Assembly (NCBI GenBank): GCA_034440615.1
Contig: JAOTOM010002913.1
Location: forward strand, 59,839 to 123,838
Length of the DNA stretch: 64,000 nt
Origin: Ashinkailepas kermadecensis
Taxonomy: Eukaryota > Arthropoda > Thecostraca > Neolepadidae
Direction: 5' to 3'
Every line of letters starts with the position of its first letter. Position 1 is the first letter of the stretch. Of the stretch, positions 1 to 10,392 are shown in pieces. The translations under genes and the position numbers were made by a program. The notes beneath the pieces are model-generated. The model had not been told where the DNA came from. It worked only from the letters and a program-made list of their open reading frames with translations, and searched no databases.

Positions 1-445
1 ATGGAGGAAATACCGAGCAGTGACAGGCTTGCCGTGGATTCGTCGATTATGAACTGGTTGATGATTTTCTATAAATATGATCGATACCTATCAAAAGGAA
101 GGCAAGGATAAGAGAAGGTATACTCTTGTATGTTAGGCAAGTAATGAAATGTGTTGCGTGTGTGTCTGCGTGTGTGTCTGTGCGTGTGTGTCTGTGCGTG
201 TATGTCTGCGCGTGTGTGTCTGTGCGTGTATGTCTGTACGTGTGTGTTTGTGCGCACTTATGAGCCGTGACTGCCGAGGACAAAATGAGTTTACACAACG
301 GAATATCGAGGTCCGGTGGTGTATACCGAGGCCCGATCGCTGGACCTCGGTATTTTTACCAATCAGAACTAACATTTAGGCGTTTCTCAGTCAGCTGACG
401 AAGTTTTATGATGGACCTCAATTGTCATGAAAACATATTTTTTTT
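1..445 (+). repeat. Inverted copy of the transporter pseudogene's 3' flank
   Basis: Read on the plus strand this matches the minus strand from 34736 down to about 34340. Base 1 pairs with 34736, four bases beyond the last base of the transporter stop codon at 34740-34742. The first 130 bases are unique-looking and match with scattered differences. Both copies then have a CA/TG-rich tract and a stretch built on the motif taccgaggac, and both end near a segment that starts acgaagtttYatgatgg. Inference: the stop codon of a second, plus-strand transporter copy lies just left of the window. The taccgaggac part also occurs near 40.8-41.1 kb, so that portion may be a separate dispersed repeat. Confidence 0.8.
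146..255. repeat. TG-rich compound microsatellite
   Basis: A tract of alternating gtgtgtgtctgcg and tgtctgtgcg units. The matching tract in the inverted copy (34547-34582) is much shorter, so the array length has diverged since duplication. Long frames here and on the opposite strand are by-products of the repeat. Confidence 0.9.
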
Positions 446-2041
446 TTGGTGTGTGTGTGTGTGAATTTGTGTGAACTCGAAATCGGTCATATGTGTGTAA
501 GTTTTTGTTCTCGTGGAAATAGTGATGACAGAATTCTTGCTGCTAACATCGAAGTTCATTAATACACCTCTAAATTAGTTTAGGGTTGTATTCTTCCGAA
601 TTAATATTAATTCCCAATTGATCAGTAAATATCAACACTTCGAACTTATGCTTAATGGTTTAAACTTTAATGGTTTAAAAAGTGGGTGTTTCCAAAATGT
701 AACTTACGATTGATATTGCCATCACTTTTTTGCTCGGCCATCACTGAAGTAGCTTATGCGTCAGGTAATGCTAGTAACATGCTGATCTGACAGTGAATCC
801 AGGACACTGAGTTCGAAATGAAAATAATGGCGCGTAATTCCTTTTTACGTACCTATATCAGTTAAAATGTCCTTGTGTTAATGGCAGTAAAGTCCGGCAA
901 TAACATGTAATAACATAAAATTGAAGTAAAGATAGGAAGTGTGTGGGGTTCCTACCTACACTTGGACATTTCAGGTGGGTAATTTGGCAAGATAACTGAT
1001 GATATCGTTGGTGATAGGTACTAGATATGTCAAAATTGGAATATCTATTCTCTCGAATTGTATTCTACCAACTTGTTCTTTTTGTTGTACAGTCGTCCGT
1101 CTGATCGGTTGAGAGGCGATGTCACGCACTGAGGTATATTGCTCACCACATCCCCGAGCACACTGAGAGCCCCCACTTTCTCGACACCACACACCAAATA
1201 CCCCCGAGCGGCGTACGCTGGAACCTAGCGACCAATCACGAGTCAGGGCCGGGACCGGTCGCAGGACGGCACCTAGCGCCCGGGGCGCTAGGCGGCGGGC
1301 AGCGGACACCGCGGCGGTGGACCGGCTCCGGCCACGCGGTCACCGGTCGGGCCGATCGGGCGGGCTAACAGCATCTCCCCTCCCCCCTCTTCGGAACTGC
1401 TGGCAAAGAAGTCCTAGAAGTGGTCGTAGTCCAGCCGATCCGGAGACTTTCGCTGACGAGTGCTTCGTCTGGGAAGCAGCGGGAGCTGGAACCGAACGCG
1501 CCGAGGTACTCGGCCTCGAGACTCTGGCAGCGGGGATGGCGACGACGTGTTGGAAGACTCTTGCTGAGGCTGGAGTGATTGTCGGATGAAACGACGGTTT
1601 CTCCACAGAGCTCGGCCACTTGGCAGTTTGACCAGGGAGTCTCTGTCGCTTGTCCAACATTGTCCAACGCCGACAATTACCAGTTACCAGTTACCAGTAT
1701 ATTCGAAAATGGTCCAACATGTTGCGGCTTTTCACATTTTCACGTCAGGTGTGTAAAACATTGTGGTATAAAATAAACACGGCTAAATGTGGTCTAAAAT
1801 AAGCACGGCTATACGTGGCAGCTCATTAGCATTCTCAATGGCACACATACATACATCAATCCATTGGACCATCGCGCCCTTTCATTTCGTCGACGGTCGT
1901 CCATCCTACTATAGAAAAGCACACGACTGATCAGTATATCAGTACATCAGTACATCAGTACGTAGCTACATTTATCTACCATCGCTTTCCTACGATTTCC
2001 TATAACTGAGGTAAAAGCTCACTTGAAGAAATCACCGAAAA
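446..2041. other. Gene-free stretch with a CpG-rich segment
   Basis: AT-rich and without recognisable coding to about 1100. Bases 1200-1560 are strongly CpG- and GC-rich and could be a promoter island. The frames crossing it have no similarity I recognise, and the most suggestive minus-strand frame (ending near 971) lacks an ATG. From 1680 to 2040 there are small local duplications, such as the repeated agtacatcagtac near 1940. No gene is called. Confidence 0.5.
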
Positions 2042-3143
2042 TCACAGAAAATCACGCAAAAGACACAATGAAATCATGTTGCCGACCTTGTCCCAGCGCT
2101 TGATTGCCGGGTCTTGCAATCGGACATGCACCCCTATTTTGAGTGGCATCAGAGCATGCACAGATGCGTTGTAGCGCTGTTGCATCTGATGAAGAGTCTT
2201 CGCAGCCCTGGAGCCACATTCCTCAGCTTGCCGCTGCCACTCAGCAGAAAACGTGCTGCGATGGGCAGGGACGCAGGAGCGGATGGGATGGTCGCAGACA
2301 ACCTGCGCTGGTGACCGACCGTCAGCTCGAGGCGTGTTCCGCAGTTCCAGAAGTCCACGGTAGTCTGTCATCGTCGATAGAGCGGTTGGATGTAGTCTTG
2401 GAAACTAAATGCTTCATCGCCTTCACAGCGCCCTCAGCATGTCCATTTGACTGAGGGTAGTGTGGGGTAAACATTACATGTCGCACACCCCAGCGCTTGA
2501 GGAAGGTGGTGACCTCCCGGCTCTTGTATTGTGGCCCTCCGTCTGTCCGCAGTCTGACGGGAACTCCTTGACTGACGAAGACCTCTCTGAGGGCTTTGAT
2601 GACTTGTCGGCTTGTGGCGTCCCCACGAGGAAACTGGAAGACTACTGGCCAGCCGGATAGTCTGTCCACGTAGACCAGGAACTCTCTGCCAGCGTGCGAG
2701 AAGATGTCTGACGAAACATCTTCGAAGACTGTTGATGGTGGAGGATCGCTCACCATCGGTTCTTGCGGCAGACTGGGAGGACGTTCCTGACAGGTACTGT
2801 AGTTGCCGACGGTATTCTCGATGTCGCTGTCGATGGCGGGCCACCAGATGGTTTGACGGGCCCGTCGTTTGGTGCGCTCGACCCCTTGATGGGCATCGTG
2901 AAGCGCATTCAGGGTGTGCTTCCGAGAAGCCTTCGGAATAAGGATGCGGCAACCCTTCATGACCAGACCATCGTGAGAAGAAAGTTCATGACGAACATTC
3001 CAAAATGGAAGTAGAGGATGAGGTAGCTGCTCCTTGGCGGAGGGAAAGCCCATGGTGACGGCAGTGAGCAGAAGCTGGTAACTGTCATCGCACTGTGCCG
3101 TCTTCCTAAGATCATCAAGTCGAGGATCTGGTAGATGAGCCAT
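2042..3143 (-). pseudogene. Ty3/gypsy integrase relic
   Basis: The minus strand encodes the integrase of a gypsy-type retrotransposon. An N-terminal zinc-binding region carries HDAHQG and WWPAIDSDIE, but the first Cys of the CxxC pair is replaced (YSTC), so the HHCC motif is broken. The catalytic core follows: Asp in SSDIF, Asp in RTDGGPQY and Glu in NGHAEGAVKAMK are all present. The frame shifts near 2350-2370; downstream, the region starting MTDYRGLLELRNTPRADGRS continues the same protein to about 2042. No reverse transcriptase precedes it, no LTRs were found, and it is a different lineage from the provirus at 9.5-16.8 kb. Family assignment is firm; it is non-functional. Confidence 0.85.
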
Positions 3144-3289
3144 AAAGCCATCTGGTAGATGGCTTTATGAACCAGGCTTCTATTGCTAAGCAAAGCTTGT
3201 TGCTTGAACCCCGGCACCACCACCCGACCCATGAACTCCAGTTCAACGGCATAATTTAGACCGAAAGTTGAACGTGCCGTCAACGCACA

Positions 3290-3456
3290 GACACGGCCGC
3301 CCGGTACCTCGTCCCCGGCCTTACCGGCCAGCTGCCAACAGACCCTCCCAGCCGAGGCCCAAATGAGAGCGCGTGAAGAGACTTGGACCCTGCGTTGCCC
3401 GGACAGGGGAGACCAGTGCAGGCCAGCGCTCTAACCAACTGAGCTACCGGGGCGGC
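3290..3456 (-). mobile_element. tRNA-derived SINE-like head
   Basis: The minus strand begins with a tRNA-like 5' end, including a good A box (TAGCTCAGTTGG at 3446-3435). About 46 bases later comes a B-box-like GGTCCAAGTCTC (3389-3378). The spacing suits an RNA polymerase III internal promoter. The cloverleaf is poor and there is no clear 3' acceptor half, so this looks like a SINE head or a decayed tRNA pseudogene rather than a working tRNA. It lies next to the gypsy integrase relic. Confidence 0.6.
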
Positions 3457-5576
3457 AAATGCCTCATCTGTAACTCCTTGACCATTAATCTGTTCTTTCT
3501 AGGAATGGCACAGCTGGATTCGGTGCATTAGATAACCTCACACAATTATTTTCATCAAAATATAAATTATTGGGTGTATTTTGACCCTTTCACTTGTCTG
3601 TGTGGCGTTCAATGGGCTAGCAGGTTTCTTGAAGACACCTCGCAATATTTTTTTTTGCACTTCTCGGACAGGGCAGGAGCGATTCCAGAACAAACAAATA
3701 AGGGATGTCGTGTTCTTAAAATGAGAATAAAAGTACCTCACATTATCGTAAAGCCATTGTTGCATGGATGCATTTCATGCAATCGGTATTTTTTTCAGCT
3801 AAATGGCCGAAAGACGACATAATGACGAGGGGTGGACATAGATGCACGGCTGTTCCTTGCAAATACGGTCAAATAAAAGACATCTTTTGCACCATATGCG
3901 TCCCACCCTGCAGCCTGGATCCGTGCTTTGCAATAGTGCTCGATCAGAGTGAACAAGAACAATTTCAAGCAGTTTCTAGTCGTGTATTCACCATATCCGG
4001 CATAAATGAGTCCAGTTTTGCTTTCCCTATTTGGGAGTAACTCCTGTATTTTCATGTTCCTGCACCGCACATAACAATTTATGTGTATTTTATCCTAAGC
4101 CGTGACGATATCTATTGTGAATAACGAGAGGAAAATAAGAATGAACGATAAATGGATTTCCTAGCTTTTATGCCTGAATAGTATATCCCTGGATTCGAAT
4201 GCAAGATATCGCCCATTCCATTTTGCTATGTGTTCACTAAACAGAACTGTATGCATTCAAACTTATGCCCCACCGCTTGTTGCGATGCCCAGCCCGGCGC
4301 GTCGGTGAACCGCACCCCTCATGGTCAAAGTCCAGTGTTCCGGCATTGGGGGACCGTACAGATAGCTGATAACTGATAAGCAGCGACGTACCGATACATT
4401 CTCCAGCGTCCCACGGCAGTCTTTACCCCCGCTCCCCAGAGTAAGGTGGCCCCGATCCGACCGGAAAAGACCCTCCCCCACCCCTTTGGAACGAATTTTC
4501 CAGCCAAGGGCGCTCTGTTCGGAGGAAAGGGTGCCTGCTCAGTATTCTCATGCGCAGCCCTTGCACCCGCTCTACGAATTTTCCCACCGAAGACGACCCT
4601 CTAAGGAAATGTATTCGTCCCCTGGAGAAACTGGAGAATATTTCAGAATCCACACCTGAATAAACCACCAGATCACATTTGGCAGCACATTTGCGAAGTA
4701 CCATGCGACAATAACTGCACACTCCTGCCACCTGTTGGCAGCAAACGGAGGCGTAGCCGCACGATTTCACCGATCAGGATTCCGCTGGCTCCTCTAGCGA
4801 ACAACTGAGGAAATATTTTTGGACTTTATTGGAAGTTATGAACCCTGGACGCTATGAACGCTCCCTCTGAAGCCAGTTATGGACGTTGTGATCCTTGGGC
4901 GTTATGAACTCTGGACGTCATGAACGCACCCTATCCCAGATATTTTGGATTTTTTTTAACTTTATTTCGAATTTTGTACGTTATGATCATTGGACGTTGT
5001 GAGCTTTGGACTTATGAACTCGGGACGTTATGAACTCTGGATGTTATGATATAGACCCCATTTTGGCTGGTGCAGCAGCACCCAACGTGCCGTTTCGCTC
5101 CTGTCAATTGAACGTAAAATCGTATCCGTTATCACGTCAGGAGAAGAATCAGCCGAGCACGGCTTACTATAGTCATGTTGGGTGGCCGATGGAAACCCAG
5201 CTGATCCTGGGTTAGCAGATAGCCAGTATGTAGCACGCGCTGCACTGTTGCCATAATGGCAGGCAAAATTTATCTTCACCTGGCGTCATCAGGTTTGTCA
5301 TCACTTTCCCCTTCGGAAAGAGAAAGTGGCCAACATGCTTCCACGAATTGGACACCACTACTGCACTGTTTGTGTTATCGTCAATGACTTCAAGACGGTT
5401 AAAGCCTAATGCCGAAAAGCATCTTCGCTTGTATTGTAGACACGCTCACCACGTCAATGTCTATCCAGGCTGTAGGCTTCATCTCAAGCATCTTGCATGC
5501 AAGACTGGAATGCATATCGTATGTGTTTTGAAATGTCACGAGTTTACACGCCGAATACGGCGGTCCACGGGCGTCA
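3457..5576. other. Gene-free stretch
   Basis: No convincing coding. From 4830 to 5060 the text ggacgttatgaactctgg recurs with variation (ggacgctatgaac, ggacgtcatgaac, gggacgttatgaactctgg), a decayed short tandem repeat of roughly 18-30 bases. Frames between 4260 and 4770 on the minus strand have no family I recognise. Confidence 0.45.
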
Positions 5577-5790
5577 TGGCAGCTGACAAGGAGGCGGACA
5601 CGGCCGTGGCAGCGGACACGGAGGCGAACACGACAGTGGCAGCGGACACGGAGGCGAACACGACAGTGGCAGCGGACACGGAGGCGAACACGACAGTGGC
5701 AGCGCACACGGAGGCGGACACGACCGTGGCAGCGCACACGGAGGCGGACACGAAGGCGGGCATGGCTGTGGCAGCGGACACGGAGGTGTC
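5577..5790. repeat. 30-bp minisatellite
   Basis: About seven copies of a 30-base unit of the form gtggcagcggacacggaggc followed by gaacacgaca. Because 30 is divisible by three, the array gives long open frames with a ten-residue period (AADTEANTTV on the plus strand). I see no flanking gene structure, so I treat the frame as a by-product. Confidence 0.85.
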
Positions 5791-5884
5791 GATGAGGAGA
5801 GTCTATTGTAGCATAATCACTGTTTAGTGGTGCAGTCAGCGCCACCTCACAGTATACTGCCTCTGTAGTATACTGCCTACACCT

Positions 5885-6765
5885 CACCTCCCTCGCCTCG
5901 CTTCCCTGTACACCTCGCCTCCTTGTACACCTCGCCTCCCTGTACACCTCGCCTCCCTGTACACCTCGCCTCCCTGTACACCTCGCCTCCCTGTACACCT
6001 CGCCTCTCTGTACACCTCGCCTCCCTGTGCACCTCGCCTCCCTGTACACATCGCCTCCCTGTACACCTCGCCTCTCTGTACACCTCGCCTCCCTGTACAC
6101 CTCGCCTCTCTGTACACCTCGCCTCCCTGTACACCTGGCCTCCCTGTATGCCTCACCTCCCTGTACACCTCGCCTCCCTGTACACCTCGGCTCCCTGTAC
6201 ACCTCGCCTCCCTGTACACCTCGCCTCTCTGTACACCTCGCCTCCCTGTACACCTGGCCTCCCTGTATGCCTCACCTCCCTGTACACCTCGCCTCCCTGT
6301 ACACCTCGCCTCCGTGTACACCTCGCCTCTCTGTACACCTCGCCTCCCTGTACACCTCGCCTCTCTGTCCACCTCGCCTCTCTGTACACCTCGCCTCCCT
6401 GTACGCCTGGCCTCCCTGTATGCCTCACCTCCCTGTACACCTCGCCTCCCTGTACACCTCGCCTCTCTGTACACCTCGCCTCCCTGTACACATCGCCTCC
6501 CTGTACACCTCGCCTCTCTGTACACATCGCCTCCCTGTACACCTCGCCTCCCTGTACACCTCGCCTCCCTGTACACCTCGCCTCCCTGTACACCTCGGCT
6601 CCCTGTACACCTCGGCTCTCTGTACACCTCGCCTCCCTGTACACCTGGCCTCCCTGTATGCCTCACCTCCCTGTACACCTCGCCTCTCTGTACACCTCGC
6701 CTCCCTGTACACCTCGCCTCCCTGTACACCTCACCTCTCTGTACACCTCGCCTCTCCTCACCAGT
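5885..6765. repeat. 17-bp minisatellite, about 50 copies
   Basis: Tandem tgtacacctcgcctccc with few substitutions. Seventeen is not a multiple of three, so each frame on each strand passes through the array with a 17-residue period; this explains the open frames of up to 391 codons. A variant pair (tacacctggcctccc followed by tgtatgcctcacctccc) recurs near 6135, 6255, 6407 and 6645, at intervals that look like multiples of 17, suggesting higher-order amplification. Confidence 0.95.
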
Positions 6766-6802
6766 TCGGGTCCAATCGTCAGCGCGACGCCCACTGCCGC
6801 AA

Positions 6803-6826
6803 CAGCTGCGGCAGCTGCGGCAGCTG
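6803..6826. promoter_or_regulatory. Three phased CAGCTG E-boxes
   Basis: CAGCTG occurs at 6803, 6812 and 6821, exactly nine bases apart, inside a near-palindromic GC-rich tract right after the 17-bp array. CAGCTG is a class A bHLH-type E-box. Function is untested and the motif may just be a short tandem repeat of gcggcagct. Confidence 0.35.
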
Positions 6827-7829
6827 TTGCAGGTGCGAATATAGGGACGGTGAAATTGGGAGCATGACCTCACATGAAAGGTAGCCATCCTCAGGGAGTG
6901 CTGAAGTACAAACCCCCACCCCCACACTCCCTGGACATTTTGTCCTGCCAGAGGCGCCCCTCCCTTGGAAGGGATAGGCGCAGAGGTGCAGACACCTGCC
7001 AACTCGCCTACCAGCGCAGGTGACAGATGTTGGCTGAAACTGTGCCGCTGTTGTGACATATAATCATGATTCGAAGAAGGAAAGTATTCACCACATAAAG
7101 AAGATATATCACTTCACTTCAATTCAGATATATCACTATCACTTGCATTTTAATGCAAAAATTTTGCATGTACAGTATACTTTTGGTTATTTCACAAACT
7201 ATCCGCATATATTTCGATAAGTTATCACTGTAATTTCGCAACAAGACATTTGGCAACGCTATCTCTTTTGGAACAGATCCCGGTGCACAATATCGGCTGC
7301 ACGCAGCCAGCTCCATTGGGCTGAACTACGGCGCAGCAGGCTGTCACAGATACGCCGTGACAGGTGATAGGGTTCGATTGCGGCCGGACCTATTTCGAAA
7401 TGCGACACATTTATGGGTGTCTATGCTTGTATGTGACATTCCTGGCGTTTTGTCCACCTCTGGATAGGCGACCCCTCGGAGGTAAAGGACATCACTTCAG
7501 TGTTTCATTGCATCAATACTCGTGCCAACAAAATCCTTCGAATTCACAGATATCCTGATTCCCTATCTCTCTGCCCAACAGCAACTAATTACGTGGACCA
7601 CTGATGATACCTTTGCCTGTGTACGCCGTTGCTCAAAGCAGATGCGTCAGAAGCGAAAAAAAATCGCCAAATATTCGGCACTTTCACCACATTGCGTCAG
7701 CCGCGACATCGAAAAAAATCCGATTAGGTGGCTGCCTTGCTTTTGTGAACGGGTCGCGCGATCAGAACTTTTGCGAATCGACCGGATCGAACATTTTTGA
7801 TTACGGCTGACCTGTTCATGTAAACTGGA

Positions 7830-7930
7830 TGAGTGTCGAGTACGCGCAGCACTGTGGCGCCAGTGTCGATCACGAACCGTAATGAGGCGACGACGTCGAG
7901 CTGGCTGAGAAAAGTGCATCGGAACATATT
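7830..7930 (-). pseudogene. Possible retroelement aspartic protease fragment
   Basis: A minus-strand frame contains LRFVIDTGATVLRVL, close in form to the active-site region of gypsy-type proteases (a hydrophobic strand, then DTGA). It is preceded by a short segment resembling the linker before the active site. No flap or second conserved motif is seen. It has the same strand as the integrase relic at 2-3 kb and could belong to the same decayed element, but this is weak. Confidence 0.3.
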
Positions 7931-8149
7931 CCGCTTACCCATAATGCACACACCAACGACAACGGTGTTTCTTCTCCATCCCGACGTCATTATGACCCGA
8001 TTTCATAAACGTACTAATTATTGGCCAGGAGTTACGCTGTAGGAACGGCGCGGACTTCATACAGAATTCTGTCCAGCAGGGAGCTTTGGAGGCATCGATA
8101 AACAGAGGCAGCATCGAACATTAAGCGGAGTGTTTTTCACCAGCCAGAG

Positions 8150-8465
8150 CGAGAGAGAGAGAGAGAGAGGTAGGGCACTGGGACATCAGTCCGGGGACAG
8201 GTGAGACACTGGGACAGGTTGGATATTATGATAGGAGAGACACTGGAACAAGTGAGATACTGGGACACCGGCTCTGGGACATGGACTCGGGGGAAGGTGG
8301 GACACTGGGACAGGTAGGAAACCGAGACTCTGACACTGGGACAACTGGGACATTGGAACACCAGCACGGGGACAGGTGGGACATTGGAACAACAGCACGG
8401 GGACGGGTGGGACATTGGGACACCAGCACGGAGACGATGAGCGACTGGGACAGATAAGACACTGG
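8150..8465. repeat. GGGACA-based degenerate minisatellite
   Basis: Starts with a GA dinucleotide run (8149-8168). It continues with irregular repeats built on actgggacaggt and gggacaccagcacgg. Copies are diverged, with no fixed period longer than about 10-12 bases over most of the tract. Confidence 0.75.
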
Positions 8466-8496
8466 GACACCGTCTCGAGTAGCAAGGACGGGCTAC

Positions 8497-8880
8497 TCGA
8501 GACGCCCAACGTCACTCTCAGGAGTGACGTCACTCAAGACACAGAACGTCACTCTCAAGAGTGACGGCATTCGAAACGCCGAACGTCACTCTCAGGTGTG
8601 ACGTCACTCGACACGCCGAACGTCGCTATCAGGAGTGACGTTACTCGAGACGCAGAACATCACTCTCGGGAGTGACGTCACTCGAGACGCCGAACGTCAT
8701 TCTCCGGAGTGACCTCACTCGAGACGACGAACGTCACTATCAGGAGTGACGTCACTCGAAACGTCTAATGTCGCTCTCAGAAGCGACGTCACACCAGACG
8801 CAGAACGTCACTCTGAAGAGTGACGTCACTCGTGACACCGAACGTCACTATCAGGAGTGACGTCACTCGAGACGTTGAAC
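8497..8880. repeat. Array of about ten 37-bp palindromic units with TGACGTCA cores
   Basis: Each unit has the form acgtcactctcaggagtgac then gtcactcgagacgccga. The part acgtcactc / gagtgacgt is an inverted repeat around a 4-base loop, and the junction gagtgacgtcactc is itself a perfect palindrome. Six units carry an exact TGACGTCA (the CREB/ATF consensus), the first at 8525-8532, and the other four differ by about one base. No gene start is recognised beside it. Confidence 0.85.
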
Positions 8881-9459
8881 TGCGCTCTCAGAAGCCTCAG
8901 CACACGAGTTCTTCCATTACGGTTCCACAGAAACCTGTGAACGTTTCCTCGATATCTGTCTCCCCGGGCGGATGTGCACATCGGTGCACTTGTAGCATCG
9001 ACCGTCACAGCGTACGACCAGCGCCCGAACATGAACAACACCTCCACAAGGCTGGCTGTCAGGCATGCGCCCACCTCCAGACAGTTGTCGACAGACACAC
9101 CATTCGGACTTCAGGCACCGACATCGAACACCGGCGGCACCTTCGTCCAGGAGCTCGACTCCTGCACCACCGGCCGGTGGGGGAAGAAAAAGGTGAGGTG
9201 AGGGCTCGCCGGCTCCTGGCTCCTGCAACCTCAGCCGTCACATCAGTGTGCTCCATCAGGAGATCGACTGTCCGGTCCCGCTAAGAGTGAGGGCACCCAA
9301 ATGGCGCCCACACGATTGGCCTTCAGCTTGCTAACATTGCACCAAAAAATTGGCTGATTTTTTTATCCAACGCTAAGCTGGACAAGAATACTAGTGATTT
9401 TTGTGGCTCACGTTATCAGGATAATTTTAGAAGTCTTACATTCAGTAACTCTAGCAGAC

Positions 9460-9998
9460 TGTAGGGAAGTTCCTATATCGGCTTAAGTGATAGTCTAATG
9501 AACTTCGCGTCTCGATAACCCCGGTAATGAAGGCACCAACGTCTTTGCCGCTGCCTGTATTTTCACTGCAGCACTCGTACGATCACACGAGACAGACAGA
9601 CGGAGTACAGAACTTTCTTCTATGAAGGAAAGCCGTGATATTGCCTATTCTACGAATTTAGGTGCGGAAATTAGGTGGAAATTCAGCGGGCGCGCGAGCG
9701 TCAAGCACAGACCTGCTCGCCCAAGAGTCCAGCGAAGACTGGCGGCCGGGCAACGTGCAGCCCGTGACGGGCGGAGACTCCCCGGCGTTTCATTGGTCGT
9801 TGAGCCAGAACCGCCCATTTACGTCACATCCCTGTTCTGCAATGATCGAGTGCCTTCCAGACGGGGAAGTTAGCCTGCATTTAGTGCCGGTAGCGATGTT
9901 ACTTTTACGTTATACTTTTACAATCTATAGGTTTACGGGATTATTTCAATTACAGTTACGGGATAGCCAAAAGTATAATTTATATGAACTCTGTTACA
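9460..9998 (-). repeat. 3' LTR of the provirus
   Basis: Direct repeat of 16288-16826, the same length, with small differences. Because the element reads leftward, this is the 3' LTR. Open frames on the plus strand inside it also appear in the other LTR and are not coding. Confidence 0.95.
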
Positions 9999-10324
9999 TC
10001 ACAATTGAGGTCCGAACAGATCGGATCAATTTACAGCTTAATCTTGAGCTTCCACTCAGACAAATCACGGCCTTCTACAATCACATACGAATCAACAAAT
10101 ACTTACGATACGACAACAATGTAACACAAGTTCCGATTACACACGGTTCTACGTGGGTTAGTCTAGGGGGTTTATAAGGGTCACCCACTCCCTGATCCAC
10201 GGTAGTAAATTAAACACTGTTCATATTATAAGAAACACGAATACAATTTTTCGCAAACTATTTTTGGCTATCACTGTCTCGCACGCACTGTCGGAAGTTC
10301 AGTCCGGTTCGGGAAGGGGAGTAT

Positions 10325-10353
10325 CTGAGCATGGGCGACCTGGCCATGCTCAG
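10325..10353 (-). other. 10-bp-stem hairpin in the provirus 3' region
   Basis: ctgagcatgg (10325-10334) and ccatgctcag (10344-10353) are perfect inverted repeats around a 9-base loop. The hairpin lies between the end of the chromodomain ORF and the 3' LTR, so it would be in the 3' untranslated part of the element RNA. A role as an RNA export or packaging structure is speculative. Confidence 0.5.
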
Positions 10354-10392
10354 ACCGTATGCCGCCCGGGGTGCGCCACTTGACGGCCACAC

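Noticed and set aside
971..1309. Minus-strand frame with a mitochondrial-presequence-like N-terminus next to a CpG-rich region
   Set aside because: It starts at GTG, not ATG, and no homology or clear splice donor supports it.
5885..7059. Long overlapping frames (up to 391 codons) on both strands
   Set aside because: They are the readout of a 17-bp tandem repeat that lacks stop codons; no gene signals.
9622..10177. Plus-strand frames in the LTRs (also 16450-16815)
   Set aside because: Both lie in LTRs of an element that reads the other way; no similarity to a protein.
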